Positions 48,669-58,145 are shown, numbered from the stretch's first letter. The stretch is 64,000 nt of DNA from Opitutales bacterium (GCA_030729385.1 JANQXM010000006.1:54007-118006); one strand, 5' to 3'. Numbers and translations: made by a program. The notes: generated by a model not told the origin, from the letters alone.

Positions 48669-49181
48669 CTACAGCGTCGCGTCGATGGCTCGGATCGCGG
48701 TGCCGAAACGTTCGGCTTCGTTACCGCTGATTTCAACATAAGGTAGCTTTAGCTTGTCCAGCGTTTCTTTGAACAGTCGGTGCAGTGTGTCGCGGACTTC
48801 GGGACCTTCACGTTGTCCTTCGTCGGGCACCCATGGGATGTCAGGCATGCAGAGCAAATAGAGATTGTAGTCTCTCGCGAGGAACGTCTCATTGACCCAG
48901 TCAATCACTGTCTCGAAATAGTAATTCGCGTAGATGATGGAAGAGAGGATGTTCGTGTCGTGTATAATTAAACGATTTGCTTCTGCGGTGGCGTGATCTT
49001 CTTGGGTAAGCTGCCCTTTCGCGATTGGGACCAAATCTTCGACAGAAAGTGCATGCTCGATGCCGTCCACATATTGCCGAACGAACTCAGTCGTCCACGG
49101 TTCGCCATAGTAGCCGGAGAGCGCTGCAGCGAGCGTGCTTTTACCGGTGGACTCTGCGCCAGTTAAAACGATGCGCTTCAT
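48669..49181 (-). CDS. NadR-like P-loop kinase (nicotinamide riboside kinase)
   Basis: 170 residues. Walker A VLTGAESTGKSTLA at about 5-18, then WTTEFVRQYVDG, LIIHDTNILSSIIYANYY and LCMPDIPWVPDEGQREGP, which match the C-terminal ribosylnicotinamide kinase domain of NadR. It lacks the N-terminal adenylyltransferase and HTH parts. Its ATG follows pnuC by 3 nt, so the pair forms a riboside uptake-and-phosphorylation unit. Substrate assigned from this context. Confidence 0.85.
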   Translation of the reverse strand: MKRIVLTGAESTGKSTLAAALSGYYGEPWTTEFVRQYVDGIEHALSVEDLVPIAKGQLTQEDHATAEANRLIIHDTNILSSIIYANYYFETVIDWVNETFLARDYNLYLLCMPDIPWVPDEGQREGPEVRDTLHRLFKETLDKLKLPYVEISGNEAERFGTAIRAIDATL

Positions 49182-49184
49182 TTT

Positions 49185-49793
49185 TTATGAGGCTGCAGGC
49201 GACGAGGCGAGTTGCCTGCGCCAGTCGATGTAACCTTTGATCGCAAGCGCAATGAAAGTGGTAAAGAGTATCACGCTGGGCCAAGACGCGCCGATAGCGA
49301 ACAGACTGACATAGATCATGTCGGTCATGATCCAGAATAGCCAAGTCTCAAGGTGTTTGCGGCTGAGCATCCATTGCGCAACGAATCCGCAGCATGTGGC
49401 AAAGGCATCGAGGTAGGGGAGGTTGGCTTCGCCGGTCGATTGCAGTAACCAGCCAATGCCCAATGTGCCGGCGCAAATAAATCCGGTAACGATCGCCCAG
49501 TGCTTGCTTTGAGTCTTTGAGACTGGAAGTTCGGGGGTGCCCTCGGCCGGTGTCTGCGACCATTTGGTCCAGCCATAAATCGAGATGCCGATGAAGATGA
49601 TATTCATCCCCATGAAGGCCTTTAGCCCAAATTGATAGCTGATGTAGACGTAACTAGCGTAGCAAACAATGAACAGGGGCCAGGCTGCCAGCTTCTCCTT
49701 GATGCTGAGCCAGACGCCTACGATGCCAGTCACCATGCCCAGCCATTCCACCCAAGTCGTTAGAGCAAGCTGTTCTAGGAATGTATCGAGCAT
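49185..49793 (-). CDS. pnuC: PnuC-family nicotinamide riboside transporter
   Basis: 202 residues, about seven hydrophobic helices. Family features: WLGMVTGIVGVWLSIKEKLAAWP, then YISYQFGLKAFMGMNIIFIGISIYGW (the conserved Y-G-W helix), and near the C-terminus LETWLFWIMTDMIYVSLFA with the WxxxD substrate-site pattern. PnuC lets nicotinamide riboside diffuse in; the coupled kinase gene traps it as NMN. Start ATG at 49793. Confidence 0.9.
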   Translation of the reverse strand: MLDTFLEQLALTTWVEWLGMVTGIVGVWLSIKEKLAAWPLFIVCYASYVYISYQFGLKAFMGMNIIFIGISIYGWTKWSQTPAEGTPELPVSKTQSKHWAIVTGFICAGTLGIGWLLQSTGEANLPYLDAFATCCGFVAQWMLSRKHLETWLFWIMTDMIYVSLFAIGASWPSVILFTTFIALAIKGYIDWRRQLASSPAAS

Positions 49794-49830
49794 CTATTTG
49801 CTGGAGGCGTTCTCTTGCGAGGAAATCAGC

Positions 49831-50127
49831 CTAGACTGCGTCGTAGATTTTTACCTTTTTCCAGAGATCTTTGTTTTTCAAAAACTCTGTATGAATCGGG
49901 TCCGCCTGATAGGCATCATGCTGTGCGACGTCTTTTAGGACAACGGTTAGGCAAAAGTCATAGCTGGTGTCGATCACTGGGCGTTCCGCAGTCTCTGCTG
50001 GGGAGCCGATATAAATGGCCTCCGCGTGCTGAATGCCTTTCATGGTTTCAAGCGAGATGCGAAAATCGGTGATTTGATCGCCATCGAGATCTTTGCGTAA
50101 CCAAAATAATACAGTGTGAACTAACAT
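49831..50127 (-). CDS. Dabb (stress-responsive A/B barrel) domain protein
   Basis: 98 residues from ATG 50127 (MLVHTVLFWLRKD); the frame reaches further upstream into the thrH 3' end but without family similarity. The opening VHTVLFWLRKDL, the middle HAEAIYIGSPAET and YDFCLTVVLKDVAQHDAYQ, and the ending HTEFL are the Dabb pattern. These are small dimeric ferredoxin-like barrels of unknown reaction. Follows thrH by 17 bp on the same strand. Confidence 0.85.
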   Translation of the reverse strand: MLVHTVLFWLRKDLDGDQITDFRISLETMKGIQHAEAIYIGSPAETAERPVIDTSYDFCLTVVLKDVAQHDAYQADPIHTEFLKNKDLWKKVKIYDAV

Positions 50128-50144
50128 AGGGATATTCGTTGGGG

Positions 50145-50744
50145 TTAAAGAATGCCTGTGATGATCGCTCGTAGTTCGTCGTGATTGGTCGCGACAGATA
50201 GATCGGGACGTTCTTTGATCAAACGCTCGGGTGGGCAAAAGAGTGACTTGTTGTCGGCGCAGTCGATCATGCTGAGATCGTTGTAGGAATCGCCGGCCGC
50301 GAAAGTGTCAAAGTTGAGTGCCTTGAAGGCCTCAACTGCCTTGCGCTTGTGGTCGGGGAGGCGGAGTTTGTAGTCCGCGATGCGCCCAGTTTCGTCGATC
50401 ACGAGATCGTGGCAAAACAGTGTAGGGTGATCGAGCTTTGCCATCAGTGGTCCTGCAAATTGGCTGAAGGTGTCGGAAAGGATGACGAGGCGAGTCTGAG
50501 ACTTCACCCATGCCACGAACTCCTCTGCGCCGGGCAGCGGGTCGAGCGTGCCGATCACTTCTTCAATGTCGGCTAGCTTGAAGCCTTCGCGATCTAGGAT
50601 GTCCAAGCGGTAACGCATGAGCGTATCATAGCAGGGCTCCTCGCGAGTGGTGCGCTTGAGCGCTTCGATGCCGGTTTTTTCGGCAAAAGCAATCCAGATT
50701 TCAGGGATCAATACCCCTTCAAGGTCGAGACAAACGATATTCAT
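50145..50744 (-). CDS. thrH: ThrH-type phosphoserine phosphatase / homoserine phosphotransferase
   Basis: 199 residues. HAD motif I CLDLEGVLIPEIWIAFAEKT with nucleophile Asp near residue 7, motif II in LVILSDTFSQF, and motif III/IV in DSYNDLSMIDCAD. The opening LDLEGVLIPEIWIAFAEKTG is the characteristic ThrH form, so an alternative plain SerB is less likely. Dephosphorylates phosphoserine and can phosphorylate homoserine. Probably co-transcribed with the following Dabb gene. Confidence 0.9.
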   Translation of the reverse strand: MNIVCLDLEGVLIPEIWIAFAEKTGIEALKRTTREEPCYDTLMRYRLDILDREGFKLADIEEVIGTLDPLPGAEEFVAWVKSQTRLVILSDTFSQFAGPLMAKLDHPTLFCHDLVIDETGRIADYKLRLPDHKRKAVEAFKALNFDTFAAGDSYNDLSMIDCADNKSLFCPPERLIKERPDLSVATNHDELRAIITGIL

Positions 50745-50797
50745 GCCTCCTAGACCGCGAGAATCGGGCGCTGAGTCAATCTCAATTCCGCTGAAGG

Positions 50798-51349
50798 CTA
50801 CTCTGGCGGGAAAGCTGTCAGTATTTCGCTGACGATGATTTGCACCTCCGAGTCAGTCGGTGCGCTCCAACCGAGGCGCTTGGTGTATGCGCCGCGCCAG
50901 ACGAGTTCTTTCGAGCTGTTGTCGATGATATCGACGATAAAGGTGCCTTGTTCGTATTGGTCGATGTCCACGTGAGAGTAGCCGCTATAGCCCATGTAGG
51001 GGTAGCGGCGAAACGGAGTCGCGCCGACACCGAGGTCGTTCACTTCCGTTTTGGTTTTTGTCACTGTGTTGAAAGTCACTCTGAAATCGGGCGTCGCGCA
51101 ATCTTGCGTGAAGCCTTTCGCTGTGAGCTCACGAGTGATCGCCGATTCGATACGGCGATCCACGATCGGGCTCAGCACAACGTCTTGATAATGGCTGCGC
51201 GTATCTCGCGAATCGATAGCGAAGCATTTGTAGCTGCGAAGCGCTGTGACTGCGGAGCGATCATAGTCGACCGTGGTCGGAGAGACGCAACCAGAGAGGA
51301 TTATTAAGGCGGCTACGGCGAAGGAGAGATGCAAAAGGCGCATGTTCAT
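50798..51349 (-). CDS. DUF4136 lipoprotein
   Basis: About 183 residues from ATG 51349 (an ATG at 51361 is in frame, 51343 also possible). Signal peptide with lipobox LIILSGC, so a lipid anchor is expected. The mature part carries the DUF4136 features VDYDRSAVTALRSYKCFAID and FIVDIIDNSSKELVWRGAY. Members are envelope lipoproteins of unknown role. Lies just downstream of the DUF3127 gene on the same strand. Confidence 0.85.
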   Translation of the reverse strand: MNMRLLHLSFAVAALIILSGCVSPTTVDYDRSAVTALRSYKCFAIDSRDTRSHYQDVVLSPIVDRRIESAITRELTAKGFTQDCATPDFRVTFNTVTKTKTEVNDLGVGATPFRRYPYMGYSGYSHVDIDQYEQGTFIVDIIDNSSKELVWRGAYTKRLGWSAPTDSEVQIIVSEILTAFPPE

Positions 51350-51397
51350 AAATAGAAACATGCGCCTTAGTTGGTAAAATGCAATCGTGCTTACAGC

Positions 51398-51739
51398 TTA
51401 GAATGGTGGCTCTTCGTCGAGCACTTCATCGCCCGGATCGAATGGGGGAGGCTCGTCGTCGTTGCTACTGCTGGCTCCAGCGCTTTCAACTTTCCATGCG
51501 GCGAGGTTGACGAAGTATTTGCCCTGCCACTCGCGACCATTGATGTCGAAGGTGACTTTCACTTGGTCGCCCTTGCTGAGCTTGTTCACCAGCTCGACTT
51601 TATCCTTCAGGCACTCGAATTTGAGGTCCTGGGGGAATTTGTCTGCGGTAGAAGTGACCACGAACTCGCGCTTGTTAAAGCCGCTGGCGAAGGTCTGTTC
51701 TTCAAAGATTTCTTTTACTGTTCCGGATATTTCAAACAT
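51398..51739 (-). CDS. DUF3127 protein (OB-fold, SSB-like)
   Basis: 113 residues. [25 protein letters not shown] and [28 protein letters not shown] match the DUF3127 family, predicted OB-fold nucleic-acid-binding proteins common in Bacteroidota. The acidic tail EEPPF resembles the acidic tip of SSB proteins that recruits partners. Whether it binds ssDNA or RNA is unknown. Monocistronic or leading the lipoprotein gene. Confidence 0.85.
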   Translation of the reverse strand: MFEISGTVKEIFEEQTFASGFNKREFVVTSTADKFPQDLKFECLKDKVELVNKLSKGDQVKVTFDINGREWQGKYFVNLAAWKVESAGASSSNDDEPPPFDPGDEVLDEEPPF

Positions 51740-51837
51740 GTGAGCGAGCTAAGTGGTCGGCCGTTCGAGAAGCAAAACTTTTTTCGAGTGAAGACCTTGT
51801 TCTTGGGGTTTTTTAATAAAAAGTGAGTTTCTGCCTG

Positions 51838-52458
51838 CTAAAAGGGCAGCGTCATTAGAATCATGTGACCACCCTCATGCATGAATTCGACGCCATCGAT
51901 CAATATAATGGCGAGGAGGAACCACACCACTTCTCGCATACCACGCTCAATAATCCTAGGCGCAACGATCAGCGACTGCAGCGTGCTGGGGCGTTGCCAT
52001 TTCGGGAAAAAGCGAGGAGTTGACTGAAAGTAAGTGAGGCATGAAGCTCCGAATAATTGCTTCAGTCTGATTTCTTCGCTTTTGATGACGCCTCTGTAAT
52101 AGACGAGGTAAAGGGAGGAGGCGATCAAGCAGAGCGAGATACTTTGAAGTGCGGCGAAAAACCCGATCACGCCAATAAAGGAAAATAGATAGAGTGGGTT
52201 GCGACATAAGGAGTAGGGGCCCTCTGTGCACAGTTCGCGGTCTTTACGGCCGGAAATGTATATGAGGCACCAGATTCTGCCAAGTGCAGCCAAGATCAGT
52301 AGCGAGTAGCCGGTGAACTCCAATATCTCATGGAATTGATTCCCATTGCCCTTTGGTGCGGTTAAAAAGGCAAACAGGATGAAAATTATCGCAAGCACGC
52401 GTGAGAGCGGCTTGCGTAGTTTTTCATATTTGGACGATGATTTTGAGTGCTTCTGCAT
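51838..52458 (-). CDS. Isoprenylcysteine carboxyl methyltransferase-like membrane protein
   Basis: 206 residues, about five hydrophobic helices. The C-terminal ICMT/PEMT fold shows RELCTEGPYSLCRNPLYLFS (the GPYxxxRNPxY SAM-binding motif) and IKSEEIRLKQLFGASCLTYFQ (the E-E and Y residues of the family), then FFPKW. In bacteria these enzymes methylate lipids or quinone/other hydrophobic acceptors; the substrate here is not evident. A second hydrophobic pair follows at the C-terminus. Confidence 0.75.
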   Translation of the reverse strand: MQKHSKSSSKYEKLRKPLSRVLAIIFILFAFLTAPKGNGNQFHEILEFTGYSLLILAALGRIWCLIYISGRKDRELCTEGPYSLCRNPLYLFSFIGVIGFFAALQSISLCLIASSLYLVYYRGVIKSEEIRLKQLFGASCLTYFQSTPRFFPKWQRPSTLQSLIVAPRIIERGMREVVWFLLAIILIDGVEFMHEGGHMILMTLPF

Positions 52459-52528
52459 CGCCTATATAGACTGCTGCTACACCATCGCGTTCATAATATT
52501 TTCAGAGGCACTAACTTGTATTTAAACG

Positions 52529-53134
52529 CTACTTCGGGAACTTATTGCGGAAAACGACTTCGTCATATTCCAGTTGGCCGCCGCGGACGTTGGCGTCTTT
52601 CAGCGCTTTGCCCACGGTGAGCATCATGCCGATGAGATGGTTGTCAGGCAGACCGATGATCTCGCCGACTTTGACTGGATCGAAACCGATCATCGGGCAG
52701 GAATCATAGCCCATCGATTTAGCCGAGAGCATGAGTGTTTGTGCTGCAATACCGACCGAGCGCATGGCTTCGTCGCGCTGTAGTTGCGGGTTGTTCTCAT
52801 AGAAAGGGGCGATCATTGGCACAAGCATGTCCTTCACCGGTTGCGGGGCGTGCACCCAGTAGCGTTCGCCGCCGATGTGGGCATTGAGGTCGGCGCAGAG
52901 TAGGATGGTGATCGAAGCTTCGCTCACTTGTGCCTGGTTCCACGATGCCTCGCGGAGGGCTTCTTTCTCGGCTGGGTCAGTGACAACAACAAATCGCCAG
53001 TTTTGCATATTAAAAGAGGTCGGCGAGAGCAGCGCGAGCTCGAGAAGCTCTTGGATTTCGACTTCCGACATTTCATGGTTCGGGTCGTAATGTTTAACAG
53101 AGCGGCGTTGGTGTATAGCTGTAGTTGTGTCCAT
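52529..53134 (-). CDS. Nitroreductase family flavoprotein
   Basis: 201 residues. FMN-binding opening AIHQRRSVKHYDPNHEM, LLSPTSFNMQNWRFVVVTD and C-terminal GLPDNHLIGMMLTVGKAL. Contains the MSAKSMGYDSCPMIGFD block of the NfsB/YdgI-like subgroup. Reduces nitro groups or quinones with NAD(P)H; physiological substrate unknown. Divergent from the photolyase gene; the two starts overlap in an 8-bp region only if the longer photolyase frame is used. Confidence 0.88.
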   Translation of the reverse strand: MDTTTAIHQRRSVKHYDPNHEMSEVEIQELLELALLSPTSFNMQNWRFVVVTDPAEKEALREASWNQAQVSEASITILLCADLNAHIGGERYWVHAPQPVKDMLVPMIAPFYENNPQLQRDEAMRSVGIAAQTLMLSAKSMGYDSCPMIGFDPVKVGEIIGLPDNHLIGMMLTVGKALKDANVRGGQLEYDEVVFRNKFPK

Positions 53135-53234
53135 GCGCGAAGCTTGCCGCTATTTTCCGAAGAATCAAGTAATGAGGTGTTTTCCGCAGGATGCTTGTAA
53201 GCTTTTTGACGCTACGCTGTTATGTAAGGGTAAT

Positions 53235-54668
53235 ATGCCTGAGAAAAAGCCCACACTTGTATGGTTTCGAAAAGATCTGCGTCTCGCCGACAATGTTGCT
53301 TTAGCGGCGGCGGTTGAGGTGGGTGGTCCGATCATACCTATTTTCGTTTGGTCGGAGAAAGAGTATGGAGACTGGTCCCCAGGGGCGGCTTCGCGGTGGT
53401 GGCTGCATCAGGCTCTCAAGAGCCTGAGTGAACAGTGGAATGTGAAGGGCGGGCAGTTGATTCTGCGTGAGGGTGACTCGATCGAAGTGCTACGCGCGCT
53501 CATTCGAGAGACGGGGGCGATTCGTGTGTTATGGAATCGGCGCTACGAGCCGCCGCTGCGTGAGTTAGACATCGGTATTAAGCGCGCTTTGCGAGAAGAC
53601 GGGGTCGAGGTCGAAAGCTTTAATAGCTCACTGCTGAATGAACCCCACACGGCGAGCACGGGCAGTGGGCAGCCTTATAAAGTCTACACGCCTTATTGGA
53701 ACAAGGTGAAGGATCGCGAGATTGAGCCCTTGGCTGAGTCGGCTCCACGAACGTATCTGTTTCCTGATCAATTTCCGAGTTCAGTGTCCTTGCAGGCTTT
53801 GAAATTATTGCCGGAGATCGCATGGGATTCTGGGTTCTATGATCGATGGGATGTTTCTGAAGCGGGCGCGATGAAGCGCTTAAGCGATTTTCTCGCCGGA
53901 CCGGTCGATCAATATGCCACGGATCGAGATCGACCGGACTACGAGGGCACCTCGTCGCTTTCGCCCTATTTGCAATGGGGGCAAATAGGTCCGCGCCAGA
54001 TTGTGCATCAGCTCAAAGCAAAATGTGACCTTACGCAGAAAGGTCCGCTGACTTACTTGAAAGAAGTCTATTGGCGCGAGTTTGCTTACAATGTGCTCTA
54101 TCATTTTCCGCAGACTCCTGATCAACCGCTGCGGCCAGAGTATGCCGATTTCCCTTGGGAGCACGATGCCTCTACATTGAAGGCCTGGCAAACAGGGCAT
54201 ACGGGGTATCCGATTGTCGATGCGGGCATGCGACAACTTTGGGCGACTGGGTGGATGCACAACCGAGTGCGCATGATCGTCTCTTCGCTTTTGGTGAAGC
54301 ATCTCCTGCATAATTGGCAGGAAGGCGCAAAGTGGTTCTGGGACACACTGGTCGATGCCGACCTTGCGAGTAACACACTAGGCTGGCAGTGGAGCGGTGG
54401 TTGCGGGGCCGATGCGGCACCGTATTTCCGTGTTTTTAACCCGATTATCCAAGGGCAGAAGTTTGATCCGGAGGGGGACTACGTCCGACGTTGGGTGCCA
54501 GAGATCCGGAAGCTGCCGAGCACGTTCATTCACACCCCATGGGAAGCACCCGAGGGGATCCTTCAATACGCAGGCATTGAATTGGGGCACGACTACCCTA
54601 GGCCGATTATCGATCATAAGAAAGGGCGCGATCGCGCACTCGCTGCTTTGGCGCAATTTAAATCCTAG
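53235..54668 (+). CDS. phrB: Deoxyribodipyrimidine photolyase
   Basis: 477 residues from ATG 53235, which has a good AAGGG site 5 nt upstream; the open frame begins earlier (53127) but has no family match. N-terminal Rossmann domain TLVWFRKDLRLADNVAL, then the FAD domain with YWREFAYNVLYHFPQ, WQTGHTGYPIVDAGMRQL and WQWSGGCGADAAPYFRVFNP. Repairs UV cyclobutane pyrimidine dimers using light. First gene of the light-damage cluster. Confidence 0.95.
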   Translation: MPEKKPTLVWFRKDLRLADNVALAAAVEVGGPIIPIFVWSEKEYGDWSPGAASRWWLHQALKSLSEQWNVKGGQLILREGDSIEVLRALIRETGAIRVLWNRRYEPPLRELDIGIKRALREDGVEVESFNSSLLNEPHTASTGSGQPYKVYTPYWNKVKDREIEPLAESAPRTYLFPDQFPSSVSLQALKLLPEIAWDSGFYDRWDVSEAGAMKRLSDFLAGPVDQYATDRDRPDYEGTSSLSPYLQWGQIGPRQIVHQLKAKCDLTQKGPLTYLKEVYWREFAYNVLYHFPQTPDQPLRPEYADFPWEHDASTLKAWQTGHTGYPIVDAGMRQLWATGWMHNRVRMIVSSLLVKHLLHNWQEGAKWFWDTLVDADLASNTLGWQWSGGCGADAAPYFRVFNPIIQGQKFDPEGDYVRRWVPEIRKLPSTFIHTPWEAPEGILQYAGIELGHDYPRPIIDHKKGRDRALAALAQFKS

Positions 54669-54704
54669 GGGCTTCAATGGTTAAGCTCCAGAGTCCTACT
54701 TGAC

Positions 54705-56264
54705 ATGAAATCTCCACGTCACCTCATCCTTGTCTTCGGGGATCAACTGAACCGCGACGCTTCGGCCTTCGATGGCTTCGATCCCGAGCAAGATGCTGTT
54801 TGGATGGCGGAGGTCGATTATGAGTCAAAGCATGTGTGGTCGCATAAGCAGCGTATAGCGCTCTTTCTCGCAGCGATGCGGCATTTTCGAAATTCGCTGC
54901 GTGCTGAAAGCATTCGAGTGGAATACGCACAGCTCGACGATCAGAAAGATACGGACAAGTTCTCCACGCGCCTCGGGATCGATCTACGAGCCTTGCGCCC
55001 CGATAAGGTCATCGTGACACGTCCCGGCGAGTGGCGTGTATTGGAGGGTCTTAAAAAAGTTTGTCGCGAGGAAGGGGTTCCACTGGAGCTGCGCGAAGAT
55101 AGGCACTTCTTCACGACACCGGATGATTTTGCGGAACACGCCAAAGGTCGCAAGGGCTTGCGTATGGAGTTTTTCTATCGCGAACTGCGCAAGCGTTTCG
55201 ATGTCTTGATGGAGGATGGCAAGCCGACTGGAGGCGATTGGAACTACGATAAAGAAAATCGGGGAAATTTCGGCAAGTCGGGCCCTGAGGATTTAAACAA
55301 CGGCCCTGGCTTCAAGCCTGATGCGGTCACGCGCGAGGTGCTCGAATTGGTTGCAGAACGCTTCCCCGATCATCCAGGTTCACTCGACTCTTTTGCATGG
55401 GCTGTGTCGCCTAAGGATGCGCAGAAAGCGCTTCAAGATTTCATTCAGCACCGACTTCCGAAATTTGGTGACTATCAAGATGCCATGTGGATCGGCGAAC
55501 CGTGGCTGTATCACTCGTTGATCAGCACCTCACTTAATCTAAAGTTGCTCGACCCGCGCGATGCAGTGGTCGCAGCAGAAGAAGCCTATCGAAATGGGGA
55601 CGCGCCGCTTGCCGCCGTCGAGGGCTTCATCCGTCAGATCCTCGGATGGCGCGAATACGTGCGCGGCATCTACTGGGCGCACATGCCTGAGTATCTGGAG
55701 CGCAATGCGATGGGGGCGAAGGAACCCTTGCCAGAGTTCTACTGGACTGGTGAGACCGATCTCGTCTGCCTGCAGCAAGCCATCGGGCAGACGCTAGAGC
55801 ACGGCTACGCGCATCATATTCAGCGGCTCATGGTGACTGGGCTCTACGCGCTGCTACTTGGAGTTGATCCGAAGCAGCTTCACGAATGGTATCTTGCCGT
55901 CTATGTGGATGCCGTCGAATGGGTCGAGCTGCCTAACACGCTCGGCATGTCGCAATACGGCGACGGCGGTCTGATGGCCTCGAAGCCTTACGTTGCGACT
56001 GGAAGTTACATCAATAAGATGAGTAACTACTGTAAGAGCTGTCCGAAAAATCCGAAGGAGAAAACGGGGGAGAATGCCTGCCCCTTCACCACGCTTTACT
56101 GGGACTATTTGATCCGAAATCAGGACGCGCTTAAATCGAATAATCGGATGGGACTACAACTTCGCAACCTCGATCGCCTCAATAATGGTGATCGCAGCGC
56201 TATCGCCAAAGCTGCGAATCAAATTCGCAAAAGCCCCGGAGCCTGTTATCAATCAAAACTATGA
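54705..56264 (+). CDS. Fe-S photolyase/cryptochrome (FeS-BCP, PhrB-like)
   Basis: 519 residues. The opening HLILVFGDQLNRDASAF and EGFIRQILGWREYVRGIYW are those of the iron-sulfur bacterial cryptochromes and (6-4) photolyases. Near the C-terminus, four cysteines (YCKSCPK and ENACPF, plus one more, about 440-470) are placed as in the [4Fe-4S] ligand set of this group. It could repair (6-4) photoproducts or sense light. Follows phrB by 36 bp; its stop overlaps the next start by 4 bp (ATGA). Confidence 0.9.
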   Translation: MKSPRHLILVFGDQLNRDASAFDGFDPEQDAVWMAEVDYESKHVWSHKQRIALFLAAMRHFRNSLRAESIRVEYAQLDDQKDTDKFSTRLGIDLRALRPDKVIVTRPGEWRVLEGLKKVCREEGVPLELREDRHFFTTPDDFAEHAKGRKGLRMEFFYRELRKRFDVLMEDGKPTGGDWNYDKENRGNFGKSGPEDLNNGPGFKPDAVTREVLELVAERFPDHPGSLDSFAWAVSPKDAQKALQDFIQHRLPKFGDYQDAMWIGEPWLYHSLISTSLNLKLLDPRDAVVAAEEAYRNGDAPLAAVEGFIRQILGWREYVRGIYWAHMPEYLERNAMGAKEPLPEFYWTGETDLVCLQQAIGQTLEHGYAHHIQRLMVTGLYALLLGVDPKQLHEWYLAVYVDAVEWVELPNTLGMSQYGDGGLMASKPYVATGSYINKMSNYCKSCPKNPKEKTGENACPFTTLYWDYLIRNQDALKSNNRMGLQLRNLDRLNNGDRSAIAKAANQIRKSPGACYQSKL

Positions 56265-57151
56265 TATCGCCTAAAAACATCCTCATCACCGGCGCCTCTG
56301 GTCTAGTCGGCCAGCCGCTCTGTAAGGCGCTCAAGGCACGTGGACATGCCGTGCGCAGGCTCTCACGTAGCGAGCGAGGCGACTTTCAGTGGGATGTGAC
56401 TGCTGGACAGCTAGATCCTGCCGCCGTGCAAGACGTCGACGTCGTCATTCATCTCGCTGGCGAGAGCGTTGCGCAGCGTTGGTCGGACGAGGCTAAAGCG
56501 CGCATTCTGAGTAGTCGCGTCGAGAGCACCAAACTTCTCGTTGGGGCGATACTTCAACAAGAAGAACGCCCTGCCTTCATTTCTGCATCCGGCATCAGCT
56601 TCTACGGCATTGACCGCGAGCGACTAGTCGATGAATCGAGCGCGACAGGTAAAGGTTTTCTCGCCGAGGTCACTCGACAGTGGGAAGGCGCTGCCCAACC
56701 GCTGACCGATGCGGGGGTGCGGACGGCCTTTTTTCGCACGGGGATTGTCTTGAGCACAAAGGGTGGAGCGCTGGCTAAAATGCTGACTCCTTTCAAGATG
56801 GGCGTCGGCGGTCGTATCGGCGACGGTCAGCAGAAGATGAGTTGGATCAGTCTGCCCGATTTAGTGGCTGCCTATGTTTTCGCCGTGGAAAACGAAACGG
56901 TGCGCGGTGCGGTGAACGCGGTCGCGCCGAAGCCTGTAACGAATCAGGTTTTTACGAAAACACTCGGTAAGGTTTTAGGCCGCCCGACGATCTTCCCTCT
57001 ACCCGCCGGCGTCATTAAGGCGCTTTTCGGCGAAATGGGCAAAGAAACCGTCCTCAGCGATCTCGGCGTCATTCCTCAAACACTAAGCGATCTCGGCTTC
57101 GAGTGGCAACAGCCCGAGCTTGAAGGCGCTCTAAACGAAACTATCACCTAA
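56261..57151 (+). CDS. TIGR01777-type NAD(P)-dependent epimerase (SDR)
   Basis: 296 residues, coupled to the preceding gene. Extended SDR with ILITGASGLVGQPLCKAL (GxxGxxG), VIHLAGESVAQRWSDEAK and ISASGISFYG, the hallmarks of the YfcH/TIGR01777 subfamily. This subfamily often lies next to photolyase genes in marine bacteria; its substrate is unknown. Possibly a light-response oxidoreductase. Confidence 0.88.
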   Translation: MISPKNILITGASGLVGQPLCKALKARGHAVRRLSRSERGDFQWDVTAGQLDPAAVQDVDVVIHLAGESVAQRWSDEAKARILSSRVESTKLLVGAILQQEERPAFISASGISFYGIDRERLVDESSATGKGFLAEVTRQWEGAAQPLTDAGVRTAFFRTGIVLSTKGGALAKMLTPFKMGVGGRIGDGQQKMSWISLPDLVAAYVFAVENETVRGAVNAVAPKPVTNQVFTKTLGKVLGRPTIFPLPAGVIKALFGEMGKETVLSDLGVIPQTLSDLGFEWQQPELEGALNETIT

Positions 57152-57176
57152 GGCTTAGTCCCAGCGCAAAAAAACT

Positions 57177-58145
57177 ATGAAACCCACAGGCGTAATCATC
57201 ATCGGAGCCGGTATTTCCGGTCTCCTCTGTGCGACCGAGCTACGCAAAGCGGGCAAGTCCGTTTGCGTGCTAGATAAGGGGCGTGGCTTTGGCGGTCGTA
57301 TGGCAACTCGTCGTATGGCAGGTGGTCGCTTGGACCATGGGGCGCAGTTTTTTACTGTGCGCGATTCGCGGTTGCAGCGGTATGTCGACCAATGGCTCGA
57401 TGCAGGCGTCATCAAAGAATGGTTTCGACACGCGCCTGATGATTCGAGTGAAGCGGGGCATCCCCGGTATTGCGGAATCAATGGAATCACTGATTTGCCC
57501 AAACACTTAGCTGAGGGGCTCGAAGTTCACCGTTCGCAACAAGTCGTTTCCGTGGCTCGAGATGTTAATAAATGGCAAGTTCAGACGGCTACTGGGCAGG
57601 TTTACACCGCCGAGCATCTGGTCTTGTCGGCGCCATTACCGCAGGCCCTTAGCTTATTGGATACTGCTGGGGTGAATTATGCTGGGGCTGATTTGTCTGA
57701 ATTGAGGGCGGTTCGCTACGATAAAGGCTTGGCGACACTGGCTGTATTGGATGGTCCGAGTGGATTGCCGCAACCAGGAGCTCTCAAGGTTTCTGAGGGC
57801 ATTGTCACTTGGATTGCTGACAATCAAATGAAAGGGATCTCACCAGAATTACCGGCAATCACCATACATTCAGACGCGGCATTTGCTGAATTGCATTGGG
57901 ATTCGTCCGACGAGGTGAGGGGTGCGCTAATGTTGAAAGCAGCAGAGCCATATCTTCAGGCCAATGTAGTTGAGTATAAATGTCATCGTTGGGGTTTTAC
58001 ACTGCCAGTAAATCCACTGCCATATGCCTATTACCATAACCAGTCGTTGAGGTTGGTGCTGATCGGAGACGCTTTTGGTGGGCCACGAGTAGAAGGTGCG
58101 GCACTGTCCGGGATCGAGGGTGCGCAGGTCTTACTTCAGTCGTAA
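57177..58145 (+). CDS. FAD/NAD-dependent oxidoreductase, renalase-like
   Basis: 322 residues. Dinucleotide-binding opening VIIIGAGISGLLCATELRKAG, followed by GRGFGGRMATRRMAGGRLDHGAQFF, the motif of the renalase-like amine oxidoreductases, and a C-terminal GDAFGGPRVEGAALSG with the second FAD contact. Such genes are frequent beside photolyase and TIGR01777 genes. Substrate unknown; 25 bp after the SDR gene, same direction. Confidence 0.88.
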   Translation: MKPTGVIIIGAGISGLLCATELRKAGKSVCVLDKGRGFGGRMATRRMAGGRLDHGAQFFTVRDSRLQRYVDQWLDAGVIKEWFRHAPDDSSEAGHPRYCGINGITDLPKHLAEGLEVHRSQQVVSVARDVNKWQVQTATGQVYTAEHLVLSAPLPQALSLLDTAGVNYAGADLSELRAVRYDKGLATLAVLDGPSGLPQPGALKVSEGIVTWIADNQMKGISPELPAITIHSDAAFAELHWDSSDEVRGALMLKAAEPYLQANVVEYKCHRWGFTLPVNPLPYAYYHNQSLRLVLIGDAFGGPRVEGAALSGIEGAQVLLQS

